64,000 bases of DNA from Taxillus chinensis (GCA_023512835.1 CM042092.1:40504258-40568257), one strand, 5' to 3'; shown: positions 48,059 through 60,991, counted from the first letter of the stretch. Numbers and translations: made by a program. Notes: a model not told the origin generated them from the letters alone.

Positions 48059-50048
48059 TGTAATGACCCGTGTGTAACCCGTGTGTAAGGAGTTAACCAC
48101 AAACACCTTGGATGTTGGTACACAAGTTTAAGGTAAGAGATGAGCCCAAGAGGGGACTTTTGAGAGGTGCTTGTGTCAAGCGATAGCGTACATTTATGCC
48201 CTAGGAAGATGCTATGCGTATACAAGCGGTTTTAAGTTGTTTTGGCTGATCTTGGAGCTCACTTTTGACCTAGTAGATGGCCTCAAACAATTGGCGTGCA
48301 AGAACAAAAAGTTTCTTAGAATGAGGTCCTCTATCTACCACAGAAATTTCAGAGCATTTGGAGCTGAACGTGAATTCACCCATTTCACGTGCAAGCATAT
48401 TTTTGCTCCTCAGCCTCTCCAAGATGCAAGGAGGCTTGTGGTGAAGTTTGAGTGCATTTGGAGCTGCACGCCAATTGGGGAATTGGCGTGCAAATTGGCG
48501 TAGGTGTATTTTTGCATGGTTCCCTTGGTTTTGTCATTCTAATGATCTTTCTCCAAAGGACCATGTTGAAATTCTGAGTATTTTGGCCTATATGGGTGCG
48601 GAAAGGTGCTAACTTGTGTGATCAAAACTACGTCGTTTTGATCCTGGGTTTACTTAATCAAAACTACGTCGTTTTGATGTGGATGGTGTCTATATAAGGA
48701 GGGCTTGAGTTTGAGTTTAGGGTTCTTGTGTTCCTTTCCTTGCACCGGCCGCCCGAGAGAGAGAGAGAGCTAGAGAGAGAGAGAGAAGGGGAGTTGCTGG
48801 TTGCTGCCAGCATCTTGCGTGGGGAGGACAGCGTTTGGCGCGGGAGCAAGGAAGAAGCGCTTTAAGGTAGGGGTTCTGTTCTTCCTAATCCCTCCTCTCG
48901 TCCTAGGGTCCTAGGGCAGATTCTGGGTCAGTATCTGTTTATATATACATATGTAATCCATATAGGTGTGATCTCCTATATGGATGTTGGCCTTCAAGTG
49001 GCATTTTAGTGTGGTTTCGTGGTCTATATGCTATATGTTTGATGAAAAGCCTGTGTGAATATAGTTGTGTGTATATGCCCATTACGTGTTTGGTATTATG
49101 CCTGTGTGGTTGAACTTGTGATTTAGGGTATGTATGTATCTTTGGGTGTTTGCTCTGTGGCTCTGAATGGTCGGGATTGTGCACTTGTGAACGGGTGCAC
49201 ACCAAGTGTTTGGTTTTATACCCGAGAGGCTATGCATATTATGTGTCTGAAATAATATCGTGTGGCTGGGTTTGTGAGCCTGTGAATATATGCATGCTAA
49301 GTGTTCGACGTTATTCCTGTGTGACTAAGCATATTAAGTGTTTGATGTTATGCCTGTATGGCCTTATGTGCTGTGTGGTTGCTTGTACACCCGGTGGCTG
49401 TGGAAGCCCGGGACCATTTTGTGTTAGCCTGTGAGGCTGTGGAAACTTGGCCTGAAGAGGCGGTTAAATCACTTGGCCTGAAGAGGCGGTTAAATCACTT
49501 GGCCTGAAGAGGCGGTTAAATAACTTGGCCTGAAGAGGCGGTTAAATCACTTGTTGTTAAAGTGTTAGCCTGTGTGGCAGTGGCAGATTGTAATTGTTGA
49601 TGTGGTTGTTGTTATGTCTGTTGAAATTATTGTAACACGACACCGCACTTGTACACATGGCATGTAGATGCTAGGAGCATGGGATGGGTTGGGGAGACAT
49701 GATCCCTACTGAGCTGTGGATGCTCACCCCTCCTACTATGGTGTGTTTTCTTGCAGGAACCTACAGGCGTTAGGTGGGAACACCAAGGTGGAAGAGTTCC
49801 ATTTTGTGGCTTTGTTTTGTGTTATTTGCATTATGTAATTTTTGTTGAGGCATTGTAACCCCAGTGGGGAGATATTGTAATGAAGTTTGAAACATAACAA
49901 AGGCATGTGGTTTCAATTAAATAATTATATGATTTTGGTTTCTGAAAAGAAATGTGAAGTGTATGTTGTATCCTACCCCTTTGTCCAAACCCGGATAAAG
50001 GGAGGGTCACGTTCCGGTCTCCTCGGGTTGGAAATCCGGGGCGTGACA
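48059..50048 (+). repeat. 3' LTR of G
   Basis: Twin palindromes 48621-48642 and 48657-48678, TATATAA 48691-48697, splice-like signals 48867 and 49756, hairpin 48956-48985, four GGCGGTTAAATCA units at about 49446-49552. Small indel differences from the 5' LTR. Confidence 0.95.
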
Positions 50049-50053
50049 TGGTT

Positions 50054-51239
50054 TCTCTGCTGGTGCACGAAAACTAGCATCACTCCTCATGCTGGATGCT
50101 ATGCCTCCTGCTCCATTGTTGTTGCTCCTGCAAACCTGTCTCAAATGGCCCTCTCGTCCACAGCTGTTGCATCGCCAGTCCTTCTTGGGACACTCCCTCC
50201 TGAAGTGGGCTTGTTCCCCACAGCAATGACAACCGCTGGGGAGACCTCCTGTTGAACCTCCCTGCCTACTGCCGCCAAAGGTGAACCTCCCTGGGTTCTC
50301 AGATGGTTGACCCTTATTGCGGAAGGAACTCGCTACCTCCCTCATCGGTCTTGGGCCTCTTGGACCCTGAATCATGCTCGGACCCACCGTGCAATCTGGC
50401 GACCCAGATGGGCTTGCCTCCCATCATCCAGCCCCCTTTTCGCCTATACGGGCTGTCTCAACAACCTCGGCATAAGTCCTCAAACGCAAGATCGCTACCC
50501 TCTCGCCTAAGGGCTGGCCTGAGACCCAAGGTAAACTTATGGGCCTTCAGGTCCTCCTTTGGCACGGCCTGGGGAGCAAATCTACTCAAACTCCGGAACT
50601 CCCACTCATACTCGGGCCCTGTCCTCGATCCCTACTTGAGCTGCCGAATTCTTCTCTCTCTCGCCATCTCAATGACTCGGGGAAGAACTCATCATGGAAA
50701 AGTTGCAAGAACTCCTCTCACAGCATACACTGCATTGCACGGCTCCCCGCGACACTCTGCCACCACTCCAAAGCATTCCCCTCCAGCTGTCGAATGGCCA
50801 GTCTCACCTTATCCTCCTCCTGGGATAGCAGAAAGGAAAACACATGCTCGATCTGCCTCAACCAATGCTCGCCTATCACCGGATCCCCCTCTCCCTTGAA
50901 CCTCGGAGGTTGTTCCTTTCGGAACCTCGTCAGAACATCATCCTTTGTACGATGCATCGGTACGCCACCCAGTGAACTCTCACGCTCACGAGGTAGCTCC
51001 CTTACTGGCGGTGGTGGTCGTGGCACCACCTATTGTGCTGCCATCTCATGGCGCACTTCCTCCCAGACCTCTTGCCGAATACCCTCCCTCAGCTCTCGGA
51101 CTTCCAGTCGGATGCTCTCTCGCAGCTGTGCCAACAACAACGCATGTCCTCCAGCAGGCTGCCCCGCACCAGGACCCTCATGGGCAGATGACTCATCAGC
51201 CACTGCCGTGGACGCATGTGTCATTCTCCTCGATGGCAT
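50054..51239 (-). pseudogene. gag: Tekay B gag remnant with two CCHC knuckles
   Basis: Start MPSRRMTHASTAVADESSAH at 51239. A coiled-coil-like stretch has LRESIRLEVRELREGIRQEV. The Retrotrans_gag core is well preserved at 51029-50718 (RFRKEQPPRFKGEGDPVIGE, LEGNALEWWQSVAGSRAMQC). After interruptions come two zinc knuckles: CHCCGEQAHFRREC at 50190-50231 and CNSCGREGHLRQVC at 50130-50171. Stops at several points. Its continuation into protease is across G. Confidence 0.92.
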
Positions 51240-51686
51240 TCTTACTATACGAAGTAAGGAACACAAACGTCAAAACGAATTCGAATCTATCGTGTGCCAC
51301 TACCTCTACCCCACTTATCAATTTTACTATCATATGGCATTACACACATACATTGCATCAATCCACATTGCACACAACTCAATTAAACAAGGAGTTTTCA
51401 TGCTCAAGGTATGCCAAGAAAAGTCAGAGTTGCACATTTCACACTTAATCACGTTATTCACCATTTTTTTTTTCACATTTTAGAACACATAAACAACAAA
51501 TGCAACTAGTTCCCTAATGCCAATGAATGCAAATCCTACCTCAGGTTTGGACTACCCCAAGTACACCTTAGGGGCTCAAAGAGGACCATGTTGATCAGGC
51601 ACGTCCCTCCAGGCTTCTCCAAAGGACTCAAGATAACTAGATCCGCCCACTACCCTAGGCCAACTAGACCATGCTCGATACCATAT
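51240..51686 (-). other. leader and PBS of B
   Basis: PBS TGGTATCGAGC on the minus strand at 51673-51683, next to the LTR. No coding sequence. Confidence 0.85.
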
Positions 51687-52448
51687 TGTCATGCCCCGAA
51701 TTTCCTACTCGAGGAAATCAGTTCGTGACTCCCCTTTATCCACGCCGTGGATAAGGGGTTGAAGTGAAATAACTCCGGACAGGGTCACAACCCACATCGA
51801 AATTCACCAAGGCAAAACAAATGACTTTATTAGATTTGAAACATATCAACAAAGCAAGCATTCCTTTATTACATTATTACAATTTACTCTCCTTTACAAC
51901 ACTCCCCCTTGGGGTTACAAGGCCTCACAAAAATAACATAATATAGATAACATTAAACAAGCCACAAAACAGAACTATCTTCCACCTTGGTGTTCCCACC
52001 TAATGCCTGTAGGTTCCTGAAAGAAAACACATCACAGTAGAAGGGGTGAGCAACCACAGATCCGTAGGGATCATGTCTCCCCAACCCATCCCATGCTCCT
52101 AGCATCTAAATGAGGACATGCACAAGTGCGTTGTCGTGGCAATACTATTTAAACAGGTATAATCACATATGAAAACATGTTAACACAGCCTCATAATCTT
52201 TCACACAGGCACACGCTCTGCCATGTTCTTCCACCAGCCACGGGCTTCCACAGCCACCAGGCAAAATAACCAGCCACGGGCTTCCACAGCCACCGGGCAA
52301 CATAACCAGCGATGGGCTTCCACAGCCACCGGGCAAAATAACCACACATAACATACATCAGCCACACAGGTATAATATTAAACACTTAACATGCATAGCC
52401 TCACAGGCATTAAACCAAACACATAACATACATCAGCCACACAGGTAT
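51687..52448 (-). repeat. 5' LTR of B, left 762 bp
   Basis: Homologous to 32975 onward. It has about three minisatellite units (52229-52352) against seven in the 3' LTR. Broken at 52449 by C; the remainder is not found in the window. Confidence 0.9.
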
Positions 52449-53713
52449 TGTCACGCCCCAATTTCCTTTCACTTGGAAATGGTTAGTGACTACCCATGCC
52501 CGCACCTGAAGGGTCAAGGGGTTGGTGCAAGCACCTAAAAAGGACTTATAACACGGGTGCTGTCCCCAAACTTGTACAACCAGGCTAACATGGCATGGGG
52601 CATGCTCCTGCTCCCAAACCATGCACACAACCACAAATCAAACAATAACCATATCTCAATTTATTACATTTCAAAGGGGCTCAAAGTTCATTACAACTCA
52701 ATAGGGGAAAAACTCCCATCAAACCACAATGTGCTCTGTTTACAAATAATCCAAACCATAAAACAAAAATCCACAGGAAAACAATGAAACTAACATAAAG
52801 TCTTCAGCCTTAGTGGCCTACCACCACAGCTCTTTCACCTATCGCCTGCTAGACCCTACAAAAGAACAATTTATAGGAGGGGTGAGCAAACCATAGCTCA
52901 GTAGGGTTCCAGTCTCCCCAGACCCGTCCCACTCTACAATATGCATGACAAGTGTTTGCTTGTGCTCGTGTAGTGCCTAAAGCTAAGCGGCAAACATCAC
53001 CCAGTAACACACCATTTACCTGTGCCCACACTGGAGGGCAGAGGACACCCCGCCACCACGACGACATGACATACCACATCCAGGCGAATGTTGCATGGAC
53101 ACCAATGCAACATTTTCCACCCAAGTTAGGTATGGCCATCACCTCCTCGGATGCCATACCTACCCTCAAGAATGGGTGCAGACTTAGCCCACCATCGTGA
53201 GTGCTACACGAGACTTAGGACCGTAGTCCTGGCCAAATCTCAAAGGGTCCAGTAATTGTGCCTGGCCCATAACTCAGTTTAACCCACATGTATTTAGGTA
53301 CTCAATCTCAATCACAACTTCACAGCATCTCAACAAGTACATCTCAGTACATCTCAGTAAACACTGCTCAAGCGCAAGTGTATCTCTGAAAAGCAACTCA
53401 GGCATACATCTCATTTCAGTACAAGGTACTCAGCAATATATTTCAATTCAGCACAAGGTACTCAACCACATATCTCAATTTAGTACAAGGTACTCAGCAA
53501 CATATCTTAATTCAAACATGTTAATATAGCTCAGCAAGCACGACTCAGGCATAACAATATGACTCAACAGTGCACTCGCTCATGTAGTGCAAAGAACATT
53601 CTCAATAATAGTCACGGTTTACAGTTTTACCTATGTAGGTGTTCTTGAACTGTTTTGGCAAGTTTTTTAAGCAAACTCAACTCATGGACATCATCTAAAT
53701 CAATTCTTTTCTA

Positions 53714-53755
<42 letters not shown>

Positions 53756-53779
53756 ATCTCATACTAATCCAACACATGC

Positions 53780-53830
<51 letters not shown>

Positions 53831-54045
53831 TCATCTCATTCACAGAATTGGGGTTAAGAGAAGAATCACAACAGATCCGTTACCAAAATTCCCGAATTCA
53901 TTTATGACAGGTGAAAATCTAGAATTTGGGAGGGGTAAAAGGGTTGACAATGAATCCCTACCTCCAGAATTTGGGAATACAACGATTGTTGTATCCTAGC
54001 TACCTCAACGCCTCCGGTCTCCCGTCGTCGCCAGAACCTTAGATC

Positions 54046-54087
<42 letters not shown>

Positions 54088-54612
54088 GTGACGGTTGCAA
54101 GGGTACCTAATCCTTAAAGCTCCATCTTTTTATATAGTCACCTTGACATCAAAATGACGTAGTTTTGATTATATGAAGCCCAACATCAAAACGACGTAGT
54201 TTTGATACACACTATAACCTTCTAACATCCATATATAACAAAATATCCATAATTTCAACATGGTTCTTTAGGAAAAAGTTACAAGGATCACAAAACCAAG
54301 CTAATGGAGGCTGCACGTGACAAAGGCCATTGTCACGGGCACCTCCAAATTCCCAAGGATTTTTCCCTAAGCCTTAGAACAACGTCAGGAAGGCTCCCAT
54401 GAAAAAAAAACTCGCCCGTGACAACCATTGTCGCAGGTATTGTCGCGGGCACCTCCTTTTGGGCTCAAATTTTGCCTCAAGCTTCCTCATCATCATAAAA
54501 GGTGTTATAGGCAATGTGTGTTGAAATAAAACTCCTCGAAAACCAACAATTTGCTACTCCAAAAGGCAAAACTGCGATTAACTCCTCATGTCCCGGAACA
54601 CGGGTCCTTACA
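52449..54612 (-). repeat. 3' LTR of C (2164 bp)
   Basis: TGTCACGCCCCAATTTCC to GGGTCCTTACA. Repeated CTCAGCAA/TACAAGGTACTCA segments (about 53340-53560), two (TA)n microsatellites, CT tract 54042-54085, dyads at about 54147-54210, CACGTGAC-type inverted repeat at about 54313-54342, splice-like signals at 52856 and 53961. Confidence 0.85.
53715..53827. repeat. pair of (TA)n microsatellites
   Basis: About 35 bp at 53715-53749 and about 42 bp at 53786-53827, within the predicted intron of the C LTR. Confidence 0.95.
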
Positions 54613-54813
54613 TCCTCTCCCCCTTAAAGACTTTTTGTCCTTGAAAATAAAATGTGGAATGAAAGAAAACAACAACCACAACCAATGAATAGACCTCTAA
54701 CACAAATTAATACACTCCACATGGTCATGCAATGATGTCAAAAGAAATACTCTCAGGTCACATAACCAGTTGGACAAGTACTTGATTTTGTTGATGTTTG
54801 CTTTCCTCCCCCT
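54613..54813 (-). other. PPT and 3' untranslated region of C
   Basis: The minus strand AAGGGGGAGAGGA adjoins the LTR; the adjacent hairpin is degenerate here (CTTTTTGTCCTTGAAAA). Confidence 0.8.
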
Positions 54814-57800
54814 TCAGGGTTGTTCGTCCTCGAACAGGTCAGGCGATGAGCACACATCTCAGCCTCACGTTCCCAAGTCTCTTCCTCCATACCTCAGTGT
54901 TTCCACAACACCTGAACCAACGGAATAGTCTTACCTCACAGATGCTTCTCGCGCCTATCCAAAATACGGATTGGTGCCTCAACAACCGTCACATCCTCCT
55001 CAATATCCAGAGTACTCCAATCCAACACATGTGTGGGATCTGGATGATATTTTCGCAATTGGGATATATGTAAAACATCATGAACTCTGCTCAAACTAGG
55101 AGGTAATGCCAACCTATAAGCAACAAGGTCCAACTCTGCTCAAAATCTCAAATGGTCCAATGTATCAAGGAGACAACTTGGATCCCTTTCCAAATCTTTT
55201 ATGCCCCCTCCATGGAGAAACACGAAGGAATACGTGGTCTCCCACCTAAAAGTCCAATGGTCGGCATCGGTGATCCGCATAAGACTTTTGTCCGCTCTGA
55301 TGTAAGAAGGTCTTGCCTAATCATCTCGTACTTTTGCCGTAGCCTCTTGGACCAATTGAGGTCCCAACATAGCTGCCTCTCTAGCTTTTGCCCAACATAA
55401 TGGAGACCGACAGGGTCTACCATACAATGCCTCAAACGGGGCCATCCCAATAGAAGACCTGGTAGCTGTTATTATAGGCAAACTCTACCAGGAGGAAGGT
55501 GAGAAGCCCATGATCCTCCAAAACCAAGTACACAAGCTCTCAACAAGTCTTCTAATGTTTGAATGGTCCTCTCTCGACTGACCATCAGTCTCAGGATGAA
55601 AAGCAGTACTCAAATTAAGTCGTGTTCCCAATGCTTCTTGCAAACCACCCCAAAACCGAGATGTAAACCGCGTATCCGTGTCTGAAACAATAGACAAAGG
55701 CACTCCATGCAATCGGAAAATCTCATCAAAATACAACTGGCTTAACGTGCCGATAGAGTCTCGCTCCCGGACCGCCAAGAAATGGGCTAATTTAGTTAAT
55801 CGTTCTACAATGACACAAATCATATCCTTCCTCCCAGAAGTGGTAGGAAGTCCTATCACAAAATCCATGGTAATATGCTCCCACTTCCACTCAGCCACAG
55901 GCAAAGGCTGCAATTGACCCGCAGGTCATTGGTCCTCTGCCTTAATTTGTTGACAAGTAAGGCACCTAGAAATAAACTCTGTTATACTCCTCTTCAGTCC
56001 CGGCCACCAGAACTGTGCTCGAACGGCATGATACATCTTAGTTCCTCCTGGATGCACAGCCAAACGGGAATGATGAAACTCCCTCATCACATCCTCACGT
56101 AAGGAAGGTGGTACTATCAGACGCCCCTGAAATCTCAACTCATGCTCAACTCCTTCTGCCCAGTCCTCTGACAACTCACCGGCCTCTATCTAGGCCCTGA
56201 TCACTTCACAGTCCACGTCCCCCAACTGTCCATCATGGACACATTGATATAACTCGGCATCACGGTGATAGGACACAGGATTGCTTCCCCCACCGCTAAA
56301 ATCAGATTTGTACCTAAAGCATCGCTTAACTGTTCCATCATTTTCCATTCTCTCATGGAAACCTCAGCTTTTCCCTTTCTAATTAGCACATTGGAAACTA
56401 TATTCCCCCTCCAGGCGTGTAGGAGAGCATGAAATCAAACATTTGCAGGTACTCTACCCATCTCCTCTGTCTCAAATTCAGGTCTCTCTGGGTGAAGATA
56501 TACTGTAGGCTTTTGTGGTTAGTGCATACCACAAATTTCTCCCCCAACAAGTAATGTTGCCAAGACTTTAGGGAAAAAATAACTGCTGCTAACTCCAGGT
56601 CGTGCGTTGGGTAATTTTGCTCATGGGGCTTCAGCTGTCGCGAGCCATATGCTATGACTTTGTGTTCCTGCATCAGAACACACCCCAGTCCAACTCGAGA
56701 TGCATCATAATATACCTCGAATGGTACTCCCTCCTATGGTAGACTCAACACTGGTGCAGTAGTCAAACGAGTTTTCAACTCCTCAAAAGCTTGCTAACAC
56801 TTGTCCGTCCACTCAAATTTGACTCCCTTCCATGTCGGAGCCGTCATGGGTGCCGGCAACCGAGAAAACCCTTCCATGAAATGCCGGTAATACCCTGCTA
56901 GACCCAAGAAATCGCGGATCTCAAAAATGTTTGTGGGCCTCTTCCAAGATGATACCGACTCAATCTTGGTTGGGTCCACTTTAACTCCTTCAGCGGATAC
57001 CACATGTCCAAGAAAATGCACCTCTTGCATCCAGAAGTCGCACTTGCTAAATTTAGTATACAATTGATGATCTCGTAGTGTCTGCAACACCACGGTCAGG
57101 TGCTCCTCATGCTCAGTTCGAGTCTTAGAGTACACGAGAATGTCATCAATAAATACCACCACGAAGGAATCTAGGTATGGGGCAAATATCTGATTCATCA
57201 GATGCATGAACACTGCCGGTGCGTTCGTGAGCCCAAAAGGCATCACTAACCACTCATAGTGTCCATATCTCGCACCCGAATGCTGTCTTAGGGATGTCCT
57301 CGCTCCTGGCCCTCAATTGATGATATCCCGAACGTAGATTAATCTTTGAGAACCACCGTGCTCCACTCAGCTGGTCAAATAAATCATCGATCCGCGGTAA
57401 AGGGTATTTGTTCTTTACCGTCACTTGATTCAACTTCCGGTAATCAATACAAAGTCACAACGAACCGTCTGCCTTCTTAGCAAACAAAACTGGTGCACCC
57501 CAAGGTGAGGTACTAGGGCGGATAAAACCTTTATCTCCCAGTTCCTTTATTTGCTTTTGAAGCTCCCGCAACTCGACAGGTCCCATCCGGTCTGCTACTT
57601 GTGAGATGGGTCCCACCCCTGGCAAAAGTTCAATCGTGAACTCAATACTTCTGTTTGGAGGCAACTCCAACAACTCCCCAGGAAACACATTTTGGAAATT
57701 TTCAGCAACATCCGGCCACACCCTTTTCTCTAAGTTACCTTCCTCCTCAAAGGTTAGAGTGGCAAGTCTATGGGTAATATTACCCCATAGCTCCCTCATC

Positions 57801-58300
57801 GGTCCAGCTCTCCTAGCATTGTTATCCCATTCACCCACTAGGGTACAAGAAGATCCTGCGAGTGAAATAAATGACATTCATCGTCTATAACAATCAATCT
57901 TAGCCTGAAAGGCCATCAACCAATCCATCCCCAGAATCAAACTAAAAGTTGTCATGGACATCACGTACAAATCAAATGAGAGTTTAACATCTCCTATCAT
58001 AAGCACACACTCACGACATACTCGGTAGATTGACTCGACACCTCCCATTGGTGACTCGACAATCAAGCCCAAGGCTCTCAACCAAGGACTCGGCAATCAG
58101 GGAGCACGAAGCTCCGGTATCAAACAATACAGCAACAACAGTGCGAGATATTAAAATAGTACCTTGAACTACCAAAGGTCCGGCTCCACCTTCCTCGGAG
58201 GGTGATGGTAAGTCCTCCCTCCCTGCTGGTGCTGAGGTAAGCGTGAACACTCTGCCTTGGCTTGCCCCACCACTCGCCTCGCTTGCCTTTCCTTTAGTTC
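54814..58300 (-). pseudogene. pol: Tekay C pol remnant
   Basis: Protease (58250-57880) has an intact active-site motif LFDTGASCSLIAESL. RT spans 57877-56794 with [19 protein letters not shown]. RNase H is at 56770-56398 ([32 protein letters not shown]). Integrase (56174-55150) has HHSRLAVHPGGTKMYHAV, FWWPGLKRSI and CLTCQQIKAE for the HHCC site, then ITMDFVIGLP, SIVSDTDTRFTSRFW and ETDGQ. The C-terminal tail is at 55133-54936 ([20 protein letters not shown]). It ends in a TGA at 54814 after an FEDEQ-like sequence. Better preserved than A, but frames are still broken at least eight times. Confidence 0.92.
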
Positions 58301-58479
58301 CTACCTGGAGTCCACTTGGATGCCCATCCGAACCTCCTTGTGGTTGCCTCTCCCCCTGTGGTCTAGTATAACTGGAACCAGCCTGACTGGCTTGCCACGA
58401 ACGTGCTGGCCTCGGAGCTGGGGCTTGAAATTGGGTCTCACCCCTGCCTCCTTGTGTTAAACATCCAACTCCCTAGCTG

Positions 58480-59587
58480 TTCCCTCTACTGAAACACACC
58501 GTACTTATGTGTCCTATTTTCCCACAGCTGTGACACTTTAGGTGCTGCTTGGGGCACTCACATTTGACGTGCGCTGACTGGCCACAACAGGTACACCCAC
58601 TTGGGAAACTCCTAGTGAGCCTCCTTGTCCTCCAAAATAATGGGATCTGGGTGGAGCCATTGAAGCTTGGCCCCTGTCCTTGGGAAGAGTCCCACTCCCA
58701 GACTCAACCCTCTGCCTCTTGGTTTTCCCCTGCTTGTCGTGCATACTCTGTCCCAGCTGCTCCTGATGAGCCTGTCTTCCCTCTTCTAATCCTCTCTCAA
58801 TAATCTTTGTTGTGTCCACGACTTCAGCATAAGTCTTCAGTCACAGCATCTCTACTCCTTGCTTTAGGGCAGGTCTGAGTCCCGTGGTAAACTTATGGGC
58901 CTTCAGGTCCTCCCTTGAGATTGCTTCTGGAGCAAACCGATTCAGCCCTCGGAAATCTCACTTATACTCTGCCATCGAGCGTGATCCTTGCTTCAGACTG
59001 CTGAACTCTTCCCGTTTCTGCCACTGCAACGACTCTAGGAAAAACTCCTCATGGAACAATTGGAGGAACTCATTCCAGGACATGGCCTCCATGTCCCGGC
59101 TTCCTAAAATGCTGAGCCACCATTCCAAGGCTTCCTCCTCCAACTGTCGGACTACCAGCCTCACCTTGTCTTCCTCCTAGGGTCTGAGGAAGGAGAATAT
59201 ATGCTCGACCTGTCGCAGCCAATGCTTTGCTGCTAAAGGTTCAGCTCCTCCCTTGAACCTTGGTGGGTGTTCCTTTCGGAACCGTGTCACCACATCTCCC
59301 TCTTCCCGCCTCATCGGCACTTCCTGCCTACGTGAAGGTTCTGCCTCACGGGGTGGAGAGGGTGGCACTACTTCTCGTGCCATCATCTCCTAACGTACCT
59401 CATTTAGGATCTCCCCCCTGAGATCCTCACGCATTCCCTGTACGTTCTCACTTAAGGCCCGGACTTGGGCCATGATCTGTTCCAGGGGATCATTGCCCTC
59501 TACTTGTTGTTCTCTCACCTATCTAGCACGTGTAGAAGATTCATCTTCTACAGCTGGGGTCACTTGGGTTACTCTCCTAGGAGGCAT
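58480..59587 (-). pseudogene. gag: Tekay C gag remnant, both zinc knuckles intact
   Basis: Start MPPRRVTQVTPAVEDESS at 59587. Acidic/basic helix (about 59470-59390). Core with RFRKEHPPRFKGGAEPLA, LEEEALEWWLSILGSRDME and WQKREEFSSLKQGSRSMAE at 59386-58958, broken by stops. Both knuckles keep C-x2-C-x4-H-x4-C: CTCCGQSAHVKCEC at 58554-58595 and CHSCGKIGHISTVC at 58494-58535. Confidence 0.9.
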
Positions 59588-59930
59588 AGTCTACATATTT
59601 TAAACAGAACTAGAGTCAGCATCTCTCAGGCTCTATACACCCTCATACCTATGGGCCATGAGGTACTCAAGCAACTTTTCACATGTAAACATACAGGCTA
59701 ATCACTCAGAATTGCACAAAGAATAATTCACAAGAACAATTCTTAGCAAAAATTTTCAGCAAAAATTTTCAGCAACACAACATTCCAAATCGAACTATTA
59801 TATTGAAATTGAACTATCGCCCTAATGCCAATGCATGTATGCACCCCAACCCAAATGCAAATGTCCTACTCCTTGGTCTAACTACCCTGGAGTACACCCC
59901 AGAAAACCAGAATTATGGATTAGAAATGTT
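59588..59930 (-). other. partial leader of C
   Basis: It contains the family block CCCTAATGCCAATGCATG (59820-59837). It ends at a (TA)n tract where sequence of the opposite orientation begins. Confidence 0.75.
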
Positions 59931-60976
59931 ATATATATATATATATGTGAATTCATATAGGTGTGATCTCTTATATGAATGTTGGCCTTCGATGGCAAAG
60001 TTATTTATATAGGTGTGATCTCTTATATGAATGTTGGCCTTCGATGGCAAAGTTATGTTTGGATATGTCATTGAGTCCGGGGTTTGGGGAAATTCGGGTT
60101 CGTTCTCGTGGCAGTGGACGTTGGGGGCCATTGGGGTATCTATGCTATTCATTCGGTGGATGAGATCGTGAGGGTTAGTCCCGCGGTATGGCCTCATGGG
60201 GGGAACCTTAGAGTTTCCATGGGAGTTATGTTGATATGATAATTGTGTTTGATATGATATATATGGATTGTGTGTGGATTGCTGAATACATGTATTTATC
60301 TGATGTGTTATGAATGTGTGATTAAGTGTGTTATGTGAGACTATAGATCCTATGTGGCTGTGGAGCCTGTGTGGTAGTAGAGCCTGTGTGGCTGTGGAGT
60401 CTATGTGGTTGTGGTTGTAGTAGCCTATGTGGCTGTGGAGCCTGTGTGGCTATGGTTGTGGAAGCCTGTGTGGCTGTGGTTGTGGTTGTGCTTGCTTATA
60501 TGGCTTGTCTGTGTGTTACCTTGTTTATTAATGTTAATTATAACCTGTTGTAGTATTGCCACGACACTTCACTTGAGCACATTATCATGTAGATGCTAGG
60601 AGCATGGGATGGGTTGGGGAGACATGTTCCCTATTGAGCCGTGGTTGCTCACCCCTCCTTTTTGTGATTTTTTTTCCTTTCAGGGACCTATGGGTGTTAG
60701 GTGAAACAATGAGGTGGAAGACTTTCTTTGTTTGTCTGTTTTATGTTTCTTATTGTTATTTTGAGGGAATCAATGTAACCCCAATGGGGAAAACGATGTA
60801 AAAAGTTTTTAAATTAATAAAGTGATGTGGTTTGTCTTATGGACATTTATTGTGGTTTGAATTAAATAATGAAATGTGATGTCCTGTGTGAGTATTTATC
60901 CCAACCCCTTGTCCACCGCGTGGGTAAAGGGGAGTCGTGAATCGGTTTCCTCGGGTTGGAAACCCGAGGCATGACA
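59931..60976 (+). repeat. 5' LTR of D, 3' part only
   Basis: It starts within the region equivalent to the predicted intron (compare 23670). A 49-bp unit is repeated at 59956-60004 and 60008-60056 and carries the hairpin with one G-T pair. It also has short CTGTGGAGCCTGTGTGG repeats (60357-60490), an acceptor-like TTTTTTTTCCTTTCAG ending at 60683, and AATAAA at about 60813. Ends GGCATGACA. Confidence 0.88.
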
Positions 60977-60979
60977 ATA

Positions 60980-60991
60980 TGGTATTAGAGC
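60980..60991 (+). other. primer binding site of D
   Basis: TGGTATTAGAGC, one C to T change from the standard site. Leader 60992-61489 is non-coding. Confidence 0.88.

Larger units (their letters stand above)
41820..50048 (+). mobile_element. complete non-autonomous Tekay-derived retrotransposon G
   Basis: LTRs 41820-43798 and 48059-50048, PBS-like 43802-43812, PPT 48046-48058, and target duplication TGGTT at 41815-41819 and 50049-50053. Same interior organisation as H but a distinct LTR subfamily (GGCGGTTAAATCA minisatellite rather than GGAAGCCCGGGAC). Inserted in B between the zinc knuckles and protease. Confidence 0.95.
32975..52448 (-). mobile_element. Tekay chromovirus B, full internal region, split by F and G
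   Basis: The 3' LTR (32975-34717) and partial 5' LTR (51687-52448) share long near-identical blocks at their TGTCA(C/T)GCCCCGAATTTCC ends, although they are now 17 kb apart. Removing F (34828-38010) and G (41820-50048) leaves a normal Tekay layout: PPT, pol, gag, leader, PBS. C is inserted in the 5' LTR at 52449. B itself sits in the 3' untranslated region of E. Confidence 0.92.
52449..59930 (-). mobile_element. Tekay-like element C, diverged subfamily, 5' LTR missing
   Basis: 3' LTR (52449-54612), PPT (54613-54625), pol (54814-58300), gag (58480-59587) and part of the leader. It stops at about 59930 inside the leader, before any PBS. LTR sequence differs strongly from A, B, E and F, but pol and gag are collinear. 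Confidence 0.88.

Noticed and set aside
50303..51483. Long plus-strand frames of 198 and 314 codons opposite B gag
   Set aside because: Antisense shadow of the gag pseudogene; the minus strand carries the zinc knuckles and gag core.
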